From: Acanthamoeba lenticulata
Taxonomy: Eukaryota > Discosea > Longamoebia > Acanthamoebidae
Assembly (NCBI GenBank): GCA_002179805.1
Contig: NAVB01001000.1
Span: 1-15,607 of the forward strand
Length of the DNA stretch: 15,607 bases
Reading direction: 5' to 3'
Of this stretch, positions 7,948-15,607 are shown piece by piece; within the stretch, counting starts at the first letter, position 1; every line of letters starts with the position of its first letter. The notes under the pieces are model-generated. The model saw nothing but the letters and a program-made list of their open reading frames with translations. It had not been told where the DNA came from and did not search any database. Both the position numbers and the translations under genes were made by a program.

Positions 7948-10679
7948 ATGTTTACTCTCCTACGTGCCCTTGTCGTACTCGCTTTTGTCGCGGTCGCCGT
8001 CGGCTCCGACTTCGCCTTGGAGGGCTGGTGTTTGGCCTCTTCGCCGTCTGCACTCGCGAATGTCTCTGACGCTCAGATCCACGACGCCGTCGCGACGGCG
8101 TTTGCCGGGTACGCACTCCGTAATTGATATCACCGGGATGTCCAGTTTGCTGAAGAAACTGCTCACTCCCTTCTTGTTGGCAATGCAGCTACTCGTGGGA
8201 AAACCAGTACCAGCTGACGAGGCACAACACAAGCTTCACCGTCTCTTTCATTGTAACCAATGTCTCCGACAATAGAGGTACAATTAATATTTTTTTTTCT
8301 TCTTTTTGCGACATTGGCCTCACACCCCTTCGTGTTTTTTTGTCGTGGACAGTGCTCCCTGCCCTCCTCATAACCGCAATTGCGCCCCCGTGCGCCAACG
8401 TGTCCGCAACGGCCTCTCTAGTTACTTTGAGCAGTGCGTCGCCCTCGTTCACGCCTTCTCCCACGTCTAGTCCGGCAACGCCTTCGCCTTCACCGTCCAG
8501 TACCCCTTCTCTCTCTCCCTCGACTTCCACCACCCCGTCTCGCCCTCCCTCGCCTTCTCCCTCGATTTCCACCACGCCGAGCAGAAGCCCTTCCCCTTCG
8601 ACAACTCCCTCGAACAGCGCAACGCCTTCGCCTACCCGAACTTCGACGCCCTCGCGCAGCGGCTCTCCGACCACTACCCGTTCTCCCTCCCCCTCGACTT
8701 CCACCACGCCGAGCAGAAGCCCTTCCCCATCAACGACTCCCTCGAACAGCAGAACGCCTTCGCCTACACGATCTTCGACGCCCACGGTCAGCACCACGCC
8801 GTCCAATACCCGTTCTCCCTCTCCCTCGATTTCCACCACGCCGAGCAGAAGCCCTTCTGCATCAACGACTCCCTCGATCAGCAACACGCCGACCAATACC
8901 CCTACTCGCTCTCCCTCGCCGACCAGAAGTCCTTCTGGCTCTCCCTCATCGACCATGAGCCCGCCCCCATCGCCGACTCCCTCCTTTAGCGGGACGCCCA
9001 GCGTTACGCCAAGCTCGACGCCTTCTCCCTCAACGAGTCCCTCGAGCAGCCTAACGCCTTCTTGCTCGCCCTCGCCCTCGACGAGCAGCGCGCCCAGCAC
9101 GACCCCGACGTCGTCTCCTGACCCGTCCCCCTCGCTCACTTCTTCTCCTTCGTCGTCGCCGTCCTCCTCGGCCTCACCGTCCTCTTCCGCCACGCCATCT
9201 GCCTCGGCCACGCCGTCTCCCTCGGCTACGCCGTCTGTCTCAGCCACGCCATCCTCATCGGCCACGCCGTCTGTCTCAACCACGCCGTCTTCCTCGGCCA
9301 CGCCATCTGTCTCAACCACGCCGTCTGTCTCGGCCACGCCGTCTGTCTCGGCCACGCCGTCTCCCTCGGCCACACCGTCCTCGTCGGCCACGCCGTCCAT
9401 CTCGGCCACGCCGTCTCCCTCGGCCGCGCCGGCCTTGGACTTGAACGTGCTGCTCTTTGGCTGCGAGGACACCCGCTACGCCTTTGATGTGGCCAACGGA
9501 CAGGTCGAGGGTCGGGTCGCCGTCCGCGGCGGCCTCCGCGCGCTCAGCTACAGCATCGGCTCGGGCATCCGGCCTTGTAACGCCAGCGTGCCCGCCGTCA
9601 TCGTGGCCGGCGCCGCCGTCCAATTCCGGGGCGGCCTCCAGTGCGGAACCCTCGTCGTCCAGGATGGCGCCCAGATCGTGGCCCTTCCGGGCTTTGCCAA
9701 CTCGAACGGGCTGCGTGTGGTGTCGAGCGTGGCCAAGGCCACTGGGATCGACTTTGTGGCGCAGGAGGCGCGCTTCTCCGAGGCCGCGGCTCAAATCTGC
9801 GCCGCCAACAACGGCGTGGCGGCCGTGGTGTCGCCCTGGCGCGAAATCACCTTTGTCGGCACGACCGAGGCCGAGCAGGTCTTCACGGTGCTCGCTCAGG
9901 ACTTGCGCGTGGCCTCGTCGGTCCGCTTCAGCTTCCCGCGGCCGGCCGCCGTCCAGAGCGTGGTCGTGTCCGTGCTGGGCGGCGACAGCGGGCTGACGCT
10001 GAGCAACTTTGGGATCAACAACGGCGGCGTGTCTGGCGCGCGGATCACTTACGTCGTGTGCTCTGCGCCTCATGTCGTCCTGCGCGGCGTTGGGCTCGAG
10101 GGCCACCTCGTGGCGGTCAATTCCCGTGTCACGCTCGAGAACGGCCAAATCAAGGGCAACATTGTCGCGCAGACGCTCTGCGGCTCGGGCAGCGCTGTTC
10201 GCGTGCCGGACATCATCGTGCCCGCACCCTCGGCTTCGCCCTCCAGATCGCCCTCGTCTCTCCCTTCGCCGTCAGCCTCGAGCTCGCCGCTTCCCTCGCC
10301 TTCGGCCTCGAACTCGCCGCTCCCTTCGGCTTCGCCGCTTCCGCCGGTGGAGAACAGGTGCGCCCGCGTCCAGCTGGAGTTCAAGTCCGCCGTGCCTTTC
10401 GTGGCGGTCTACAACGAGTCGGCCTTTGGCCCGAGCCTTGAGGAGGCGCTCCTCGCCCACTTCGTATGGGCGCAAGTCGACGTCCAGGAGTTCCTGCTCT
10501 CACCGTCGAGTGATCCCGACACTCTGTCGCTGTCGTCGACCGTGTCCTTTGGGGTTGAGGCTGGCAACGGCAAGCCCAACAACGTCCTCGCCGTCGCTTT
10601 GAACAACGCCATTGGTCAAGTGGTCGATGAGGAGCCCAATGCGCCCAGCAGCACGGCTTGGACCTTCACCCCCTGCTAA
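7948..10679 (+). CDS. Secreted mucin-like protein with choice-of-anchor A-type domain, three exons
   Basis: Proposed join(7948..8108,8189..8277,8353..10679), 858 residues. Order: signal peptide (MFTLLRALVVLAFVAVAVGS); an N-terminal module to about residue 105 (SWENQYQLTRHNTSFTVSF, with N-x-S/T sequons); a Ser/Thr/Pro region of about 335 residues made of tandem repeats; a folded domain at about 443-700 beginning ALDLNVLLFG and continuing with VEGRVAVRGGL and LSYSIGSG; a second Ser/Pro linker at about 705-750; and a Cys-initiated C-terminal module at about 751-858 ending TAWTFTPC. The folded domain matches my recollection of the choice-of-anchor A (putative adhesin) pattern: LNV-LFG-D, VEGRVAVGG, YSVG. 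No C-terminal membrane or GPI signal is evident, so it is probably secreted or wall-associated. The Ser/Thr region is a likely site of dense O-glycosylation. Exons 1 and 2 are short, but their phases fit. Confidence 0.75.
8550..8945 (+). repeat. Three tandem copies of a 132-bp repeat coding 44 residues
   Basis: Copies span 8550-8681, 8682-8813 and 8814-8945. The landmark GCCGAGCAGAAGCCCTT recurs at 8576, 8708 and 8840, exactly 132 bases apart. Each unit opens SPSPS[IT]STTPSRSPS; the units are most alike in the first half and drift in the second. The period is a multiple of three, so copy-number change keeps the frame. Confidence 0.85.
9189..9422 (+). repeat. Thirteen 18-bp repeats coding [AT]TPSxS
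   Basis: Thirteen consecutive hexapeptide units of form [AT]-T-P-S-x-S (x = A, P, V, S or I) are encoded by near-identical 18-base units. They run straight into AAP and the choice-of-anchor A-type domain. The low divergence suggests recent expansion and possible length polymorphism. Confidence 0.85.
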
Positions 10680-10724
10680 CTGCTCCAACAGGTCGAACAT
10701 GCAGCAGCAACAAGAAAAATCATA

Positions 10725-10730
10725 AATAAA
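10725..10730 (+). promoter_or_regulatory. Polyadenylation signal AATAAA of the mucin-like gene
   Basis: AATAAA occurs 45 bases after the stop at 10677-10679 and is followed by a run of A. The convergent oxidase gene ends at 10778, so both 3' ends share a 98-base spacer. Confidence 0.55.
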
Positions 10731-10777
10731 CAAAAAAAAATTGAATTGGAACAAGTTGTTTCTCTTGTGCAGAGTCC

Positions 10778-12501
10778 TCACAGGCCGGCAGGCAGGATGT
10801 TGAAGTTGTTGGTGAAAAAGTTCTGGGGGTCCCAAGTGGTCTTGATCTGCCTGAGCCTGGGCAAATTGTCCCCGTAGGCGCGTTCGACGACGCCAGCCTG
10901 GTTGGGACTGAGCCAGTTGATGTACGCGTCCGGTGTGGCTCCGGGCAGTGCGTTGAGGGCAGTCTGGGCATTGTCCAGAATTGTCGTCAGCGCAGTCGTG
11001 TTGGTCGTCGGATCGTAGTACATCGCGTTGATGAACCAGTCCCACACGATGCCACGGCCATGGAAGGCCGTGGCGTTGGCGGCCACATTGCTCATCACGC
11101 CACCCCACAAGTTGAGCGCTGTTCGCGGACGACGTTAGGAAGTGAAGAAAGGCCTAATGAAGGCTTGGGGCATCTAGAATCCTGACGTACCAGAGGGATA
11201 GTTGGAGCGAGGGACGTTGAGCCACTGCTGGTACATCGCGTTGAAGAACTCGTCCGTGCCAAGCGAGTTGGAGCCAGCCCTGGCGAAACCCTTCATGCCC
11301 GGGACGAAGCCGTCGATGGTTCCCTTGTTGTAGAGCTGCTGGTCGTAATAAGTCCTCACGCCCATGTTCTTGTCGATGTAGCCTATATGAAGGTTAAGAT
11401 GATGCTGAGCAACAACATCGTTTGAAGGCCAAGCGAAGGGTACGAACTGGTAATGGAGTAAAGCGAGTCGTAGAAGGCCGCCTTCTGTTCAGTCGTGCGG
11501 TCAGAGCCCCACAAGGCGGTCTCAACAGTCACAATACGTCCGCCCGAGAAGGCGGCGTTGAAACCCAGCACGGCGCGGGCGTGGAGGTTGGGCTCAGAGG
11601 CTCGGTCGGCAATCCACCGAGCGACGGCCGGGAAGCTGCTGGCAAGGAAGCGCACAGTTCCGCCGTAGAACGAGCTCACATTAAAGGTATTGACCACGAA
11701 TGACACGGCCACGCCATAGTTGGGCAGAGCGCCGCGCACGGCCCAGAAGAGGTCACTGTTGACGGAAGCGTTGGCGGTCACAAGCCTGCCGTCGGCGGTG
11801 ACGAGGTCAACTGAGATCAAGTTGTCAATGGCCAAACCGTGCTGACGGGACATCGCGCCATAGCCGCCATGGCCAAAGTAACCAGCGCCCACGGTGTAGC
11901 AGCTACCGCATACGACGGCCTTGTTCTGTGGCTTGGTGGCCGAATCAAGATCTCCACAACGAGCGCCAGCCTGGAAGCGGATGGTCTGGTCGAAGACCTG
12001 CAAGAAGAGCACGTTCAGGTCATTGATGTACAACAAGTGCTTTTCTTCTGGATGTACCTCAATGCGCTTCAAGAGGGAGAGATCAAGCAGAAGACCGCGC
12101 CGAGGCACGGCAAGGCCGTCCCAGCCATGGGAACCGCCCTTGACGCCAAAGTCCATCCCCTGTTGGCGAGCAAAGTTGACAGTCTTGACCACGTCCTCGA
12201 CCTCGGCAGCCTTGACAATGAGCACAGGGATCTCGACGCCACGAGAAGCGGCGCTGAAAAGACGGGTGTAGACGTCGTCATAGCCTGACGTCGCGGGTGT
12301 GTAGACCGACGCGTTGGTGCTCAAGCTGCTCGTAAAGGCTTCCAACGGGTCTACTGGGCAAGGAGTCGAGGACGGGCACGAAGAGGCCGCCGGAGGATTG
12401 GGGATCATGCCCTTGAAGTTGAAGTTGACGTTGGTAGCCTTCGAGGAGGCCATATAGAGGCTCACCAGGAGAACAAGAGCGACCAGGAGGCGGGAACACA
12501 T
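10778..12501 (-). CDS. Secreted berberine-bridge-type FAD-linked oxidoreductase, four exons
   Basis: Proposed complement(join(10778..11118,11191..11382,11448..11997,12058..12501)), 508 residues, typical for the family. These flavoenzymes oxidise sugars, alcohols or alkaloid-type substrates with O2, releasing H2O2. Seen: signal peptide (MCSRLLVALVLLVSLYMASS); FAD-binding PCMH fold with FGVKGGSHGWDG, where His125 is the expected 8-alpha attachment; VCGSCYTVGAGYFGHGGYG, where Cys181 is the expected 6-S-cysteinyl attachment; LFWAVRGALPNYGV; and the C-terminal BBE motif WDPQNFFTNNFNILP. Both anchors present imply bicovalent FAD. Intron 1 (11998-12057, 60 bases) is stop-free and in frame, but removing it gives the family-like RIEVFDQTIRFQAGA, so it is taken as an intron. 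The substrate cannot be read from sequence. An extracellular carbohydrate oxidase is one reasonable inference. Confidence 0.9.
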
Positions 12502-12659
12502 GGCTCAACAGCTGAGAGAGGAACTGAGAGGGCTGTTCGTTGGGCTTGGTCTTCTTGGCTTCTTCAATGGCCAAAAAAAGGTCTCGTCTTGGGATAAGAT
12601 TGACCAAATATGGGCAATCGTTGCGTTGTAGCGGGTGTGGCTGTTGAACAGAAAGGATT
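12502..12659. other. Short spacer between the transferase and oxidase genes
   Basis: A 158-base spacer separates two genes in tandem on the minus strand, so it must hold both the 3' end of the transferase gene and the promoter of the oxidase. A CATATTTGG patch (minus strand, about 12603-12611) is the only AT-rich candidate element. No other feature was seen. Confidence 0.4.
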
Positions 12660-14319
12660 CTATTCACCCTTGGTGGATAGGAGGGTGAAAATGCCCTCGT
12701 TTTTACACAGCTTAAAGATCACTGGGCGCGTTTGTGGTGGTGGCATCCGTGTTTTGTTGCGGCCGAGCAGCTTCCATGGCTTGCCCTTGAGCTGGTGGAA
12801 GTGGACCAGCGCAGTCTGGCTTGGACGAGTCCTGACACATGTCTGGGTGAAGGCTTGTCCATCCTCATACTTGATGCGGCACACATGCGACCGATTCAGC
12901 AGCGCATGACACATTCTGTATATCTGTGGTAGCCAGGTCACATTGCATCGTTCCGGGTTCTGGAGCGGTAAGGGCTGCCAGGAAGATGGACTCTGAAAGG
13001 GCTCTGTTGAGTCGAGCGGTGCAGACAACATCACCTGTGGTGAACTGCTGCTGTTGCTATTCGGGTTGGCGTAGTGGTTGACGATGGCCTGTTCGAACGC
13101 CAGCGTTGCCTCATCGGGTTCATGGCCAGTCCTGTAGTGAGCAACTCAAGATTAGTATGCACTACTGGAGCAGCACCAGCAGCAGGATGGCTTAGAACCT
13201 GAGTGTGACCAAACTGCCGTTGATCCAGTACCAGGTGCTTGAGGGCTCCTCTTGCTTGCGTGTGTACAGCACCTTCATGTTTGCCTTTCGTAGAATGTTA
13301 AAACTGTAGCAGCCTTCATCTACGTGGCTTCTCGACCCGTTCTGTTCACCAGTCAGCTGCTCGCACAAAGTCCACAGGAGGTTGTGTCGCCGCGTGTTCT
13401 TCAGGATTGTCAGCTGGCCCCTCAGGTACAACGCTTCTACTCGGCCCTCGTCAAAGGTGACAATGTCGTAGTCACGCAGCTCCTGGGCTTCAATCCAACT
13501 GTTGATATCTCCCCAGACCTGGTCGTAGTCGAGGAATGCCCAGTGGGTGTAGTCGGCAAGGTAGTCTTCAAACGCCAAGCCCACCATGCCCTTGAGCTGC
13601 GCAATCACCTTCCCTTTCACCTTTTGGGCTTGAGATCTGGACACCACATGCCGTTTGTCATGATCAATGTCATCTGGCCCAGATCAACTCTTGAACGTAC
13701 TGATACAACACGGCGAGGTCCGAGTTGTTTGTGGCGGCAGTGGCCTTCTCACAAAAGAGGCGCAAGATGCCGCCCTTAGGCAAGGAGACCAGCCTCAGGG
13801 AGCCGTTGGCAGCGAACATGGCAGGCCAGTCCCGCCGCCAGTACTGAAAGTGTTCCAGACTATCGTCCTCATGGAATACGAGCCAGTCGATCTCCACCTG
13901 GCTGTCGGGAGACGCACGAGTTCCTGCAAGAGCGGTGAAGGCCCAGTAGGGGAACCAGTCTGCAATGGACCAACAACCCAATAGATTGAGATCAAGTTGT
14001 GGGCTGGGGCTGGTAGCAATGGCAAAGGGTGTACCCTCCGGAGTGCCAATGATGGGCAACACCAGCGCCAGCTTGACCGTGTCCTTTGCTTTGGCAGTTG
14101 GCCGCTCAGGTTCCGCATGCGTGGCGGGTGAAGCGGAGGCAGAGGGCTCATACTGATCTGTGCGAACGCTCCTTTGAGTTGTGGCGCACACAGGAACACA
14201 AAGGTGTACACACCTCTTTCGGGGTCAAGCAGAGGCAGGGTCAACCAAAGCACGCCCAAGCCCACAAGTGTCACCAAGACCAACAAGAGGCGCAAAGGGC
14301 TCCGCATGCAGTGCTTCAT
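12660..14319 (-). CDS. Type II membrane glycosyltransferase-like protein (DUF6625-like), four exons
   Basis: Proposed complement(join(12660..13131,13199..13636,13701..14157,14214..14319)), 490 residues. A short cytosolic N-terminus (MKHCMRSPLR) leads to one membrane anchor (LLLVLVTLVGLGVLWLTLPLL) and a Pro/Ser/Ala stem, the usual Golgi transferase layout. The lumenal part starts VKLALVLPIIG, has IDWLVFHEDD, then GLAFEDYLADYTHWAFLDYD with a D-x-D at 224-226, followed by GDINSWIEAQELRDYDIVTF. This order (beta strand, dual-acidic DYDQVWGD, YDIV) recalls DUF6625 and other GT-A-like families. Each splice phase is consistent: 1, 2 and 2. N-x-S/T sequons occur (NGS, NVT). The upstream in-frame ATG at 14439 is an alternative, but it would crowd the preceding gene's stop at 14483. 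The substrate is unknown, and the transferase call rests on topology and the D-x-D region. Confidence 0.7.
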
Positions 14320-14482
14320 CCAATGTTGTACTGCAGTTTCAATGACTCTGTCCAAAAAAAGAAAAGTGGAAACTGGAAACAGTTCGTGTTGCGTTGTAAT
14401 GTCGTGCTCCAAGGCTCTCCCAAGAAAAACTTCACACATGAGGTGGACCTAAACAAAACATCGCGGTCGGCGTCTGCTCTCT

Positions 14483-15607
14483 TCAGGCCTCAAAGTCGGT
14501 AAAGGGCACGCGTGCGATGTCGCGCTCGCGCTCCTTCTCTTTCTCCTTCCTCTCTTCGAGCGGCTCCAGCAGACTCTTCCACGAATGCAACTCGACGTTC
14601 CTCTTCTTCCGTTCCTCCTTGGACTCGCCCTTGTTCCCGCCCTCGTAGTGCTGCGCTGCATGGCCGCCGCCACCGCCCGCGGCCCCCGTCGGCGCCGCCG
14701 CGGCCGCGGCCGCCGCGTTGGTCTTGTCCTCGAGGGGCTGCAGGAGGTCGTACCAGGCCTCGAGCTTCTCCTTCTCCTTCTTTTTCTTCTTCTTTTTCTC
14801 CTCCTTTTCTCGCTCCTTGTCCTTGTCTGTTGTTCCGTCGGTTGTCGTCGTCGTCGGCGGCGTGACGATGACGACGGTGGTCGTGGAGGCGTCGACGAAG
14901 GCGCCTCGCGCCTTCTTCTCCTTCTCCTTCTCCGACTTTTTCTCGGCCTTTTTCTCCTTCTTGTGTTCGCGCTTCCGCTCCTTGTCCTTGTCGCCGGACT
15001 CGAGCGACGGCGCCGCCGACGCGCCGACGACGACGACGGCCATGGGCTGGATGAGGCCGCTCTCGTCCGTCACCGGCGGGCCGTCTGGCGCGCCAGCGAC
15101 GACGATGGCGTTGACGTTGCTCGCCAGCCGCCCGTTGCTGCTGGTCGGACGGCTGCGCACCTTGGTGCCCGTCTTGTTGTTGGCCACCGCCACGGCGGCC
15201 AGCCCCGCGCCCTCGTCCCGCTGCTGCTGCTGCTGCTGCTCGCCGGCGACGGCAGAGCTCTGCGGGTGCTCGCCGACGTCGGCGGCGGCCTCGGCGTGAG
15301 ACGAGGAGGCCGACTTGGCCATCCGCCGCTCCTTCTCCTCGAGCTTCTTCTTCTCCTTCTTCTTCTGCTTGGCCTCGTCGATCATGCGGCGGCGCTCGTC
15401 CTCCTGCCGCTTGCGCACGTCCTCGCCCCACTCGCGCTCGAGGCTCTCCCAGACGATGCCGGCCACGCCGCCCGGGCCCTCGTCCTCGTCCTCGTCCGCC
15501 GCGCGGGCCTTCTTTTCCTTCTCCTTTTCCTCGGCCTTTTTCTGCTTTTCCTTCTCCTTCTTGCGCTTCTTGGCCTCGGCCAGCATGCGCTTGCGCTCCT
15601 CCTGCTG
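14483..15607 (-). CDS. Lys/Glu-rich coiled-coil-like protein with duplicated W-LL-PLE motif, 3' part
   Basis: The frame is open to the right edge (first codons QQEERKRM), so the N-terminus lies outside; 374 residues are visible with no intron. I do not recognise a family. Long runs of alternating Lys and Glu (for example KKRKKEKEKQKKAEEKEKEK) suggest single alpha-helix or coiled-coil segments. They are separated by an acidic patch (DEDEDEG), a poly-Gln tract, Ala and Gly runs, and a Thr-rich stretch. Two short motifs stand out near the C-terminus: LEAWYDLLQPLEDK (14723-14764) and LHSWKSLLEPLEER (14549-14590). A related WESLEREWGEDVRKR lies earlier. The strong bias and lack of a globular domain fit a scaffold or nucleic-acid or cytoskeleton-associated protein, which is inference. 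It is tandem with the transferase gene: 163 bases separate its stop from that gene's preferred ATG. Confidence 0.8.
   Translation of the reverse strand, partial: QQEERKRMLAEAKKRKKEKEKQKKAEEKEKEKKARAADEDEDEGPGGVAGIVWESLEREWGEDVRKRQEDERRRMIDEAKQKKKEKKKLEEKERRMAKSASSSHAEAAADVGEHPQSSAVAGEQQQQQQRDEGAGLAAVAVANNKTGTKVRSRPTSSNGRLASNVNAIVVAGAPDGPPVTDESGLIQPMAVVVVGASAAPSLESGDKDKERKREHKKEKKAEKKSEKEKEKKARGAFVDASTTTVVIVTPPTTTTTDGTTDKDKEREKEEKKKKKKKEKEKLEAWYDLLQPLEDKTNAAAAAAAAPTGAAGGGGGHAAQHYEGGNKGESKEERKKRNVELHSWKSLLEPLEERKEKEKERERDIARVPFTDFEA

Noticed and set aside
8353..8470. Cys-containing alternative frame (CPPHNRNCAPVRQRV) in the start of mucin-like exon 3
   Set aside because: It needs a phase 2 junction that exon 2 does not offer, and it hits a stop at 8468-8470. 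The phase 1 frame instead gives VLPALLITAI, which matches the C-terminal module.
8471..8989. A second plus-strand open frame with nearly all codons ending in C or G (LDFHHAEQKPF repeats)
   Set aside because: The GC-ending bias is mechanical. Ser, Thr and Pro codons all have C in position 2, and that base becomes the third position in this shifted frame. It has no ATG and is cut by stops at both ends.
8189..9472. A 427-residue minus-strand ORF rich in E-G-D-G-V repeats
   Set aside because: It is the mirror of the plus-strand Ser/Thr/Pro repeats: repeat periods divisible by three keep any stop-free antisense frame open. It also crosses two introns and has no domain or signal.
9312..10148. Minus-strand 278-residue ORF opposite the choice-of-anchor A-type domain
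   Set aside because: It is rich in His, Arg, Asp and Ala with GRRRGRD repeats from the 18-bp units, and it is antisense to a frame with family motifs.
13637..13700. Short peptide MTLIMTNGMWCPDLKP in a third frame of the transferase gene
   Set aside because: It resembles a Cys-Asp-Lys-Pro motif of related transferases, but it lies inside a 64-base stretch with GTACGT and TGTCCAG ends, and no splice joins it in frame on both sides.
14718..15299. Plus-strand Ser/Phe-rich ORF (SFSFSFFFFFFFS) opposite the Lys/Glu-rich gene
   Set aside because: Poly-Phe and poly-Ser runs are the antisense reading of Lys/Glu codons. There is no promoter or domain.

Overview
The window looks like a compact, GC-rich protist nuclear genome, most probably an Acanthamoeba-type amoebozoan (inference). 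Genes carry several short introns of about 56-139 bases with GT-AG ends, often GTACGT or GTGCGC donors. Spacers between genes are short, both strands are used, and coding DNA is rich in homopolymeric and low-complexity tracts. All exon models below were built by eye from frame changes, splice signals and family motifs. Every multi-exon model closes to a whole number of codons.

Layout. 1-400 (+) is the 3' end of UFC1, the E2 enzyme of UFM1 conjugation. 528-3288 (-) is a six-exon gene joining an F-box to an arrestin fold, with about 190 residues of low-complexity sequence inserted in the arrestin C half; that insert holds four R-R-x-S-hydrophobic kinase sites. 3794-5287 (+) encodes an unrecognised single-pass type I membrane protein. 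5778-6783 (+) encodes a GATA zinc-finger protein. 6957-7615 (+) encodes a secretory-pathway dithiol glutaredoxin with a CPYC site. 7948-10679 (+) encodes a large secreted mucin-like protein: an N-terminal module, a Ser/Thr/Pro-rich region built from 132-bp and 18-bp tandem repeats, a domain like the bacterial choice-of-anchor A domain, and a C-terminal module that looks like a second copy of the N-terminal one. 10778-12501 (-) is a secreted berberine-bridge-type FAD oxidoreductase with both covalent flavin anchors (His and Cys). 12660-14319 (-) is a type II membrane protein resembling DUF6625-type glycosyltransferases. 14483-15607 (-) is the 3' part of a Lys/Glu-rich protein with a duplicated W-LL-PLE motif.

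Several neighbours enter or serve the secretory pathway: UFC1 (ER-linked UFMylation), the type I membrane protein, the glutaredoxin, the mucin-like protein, the oxidase and the Golgi-type transferase. Co-regulation cannot be shown from sequence. No tRNA, rRNA, transposon or CRISPR array was seen. The most unusual item is the F-box/arrestin fusion with its kinase-site array; next is the repeat-built surface protein with its duplicated flanking module.
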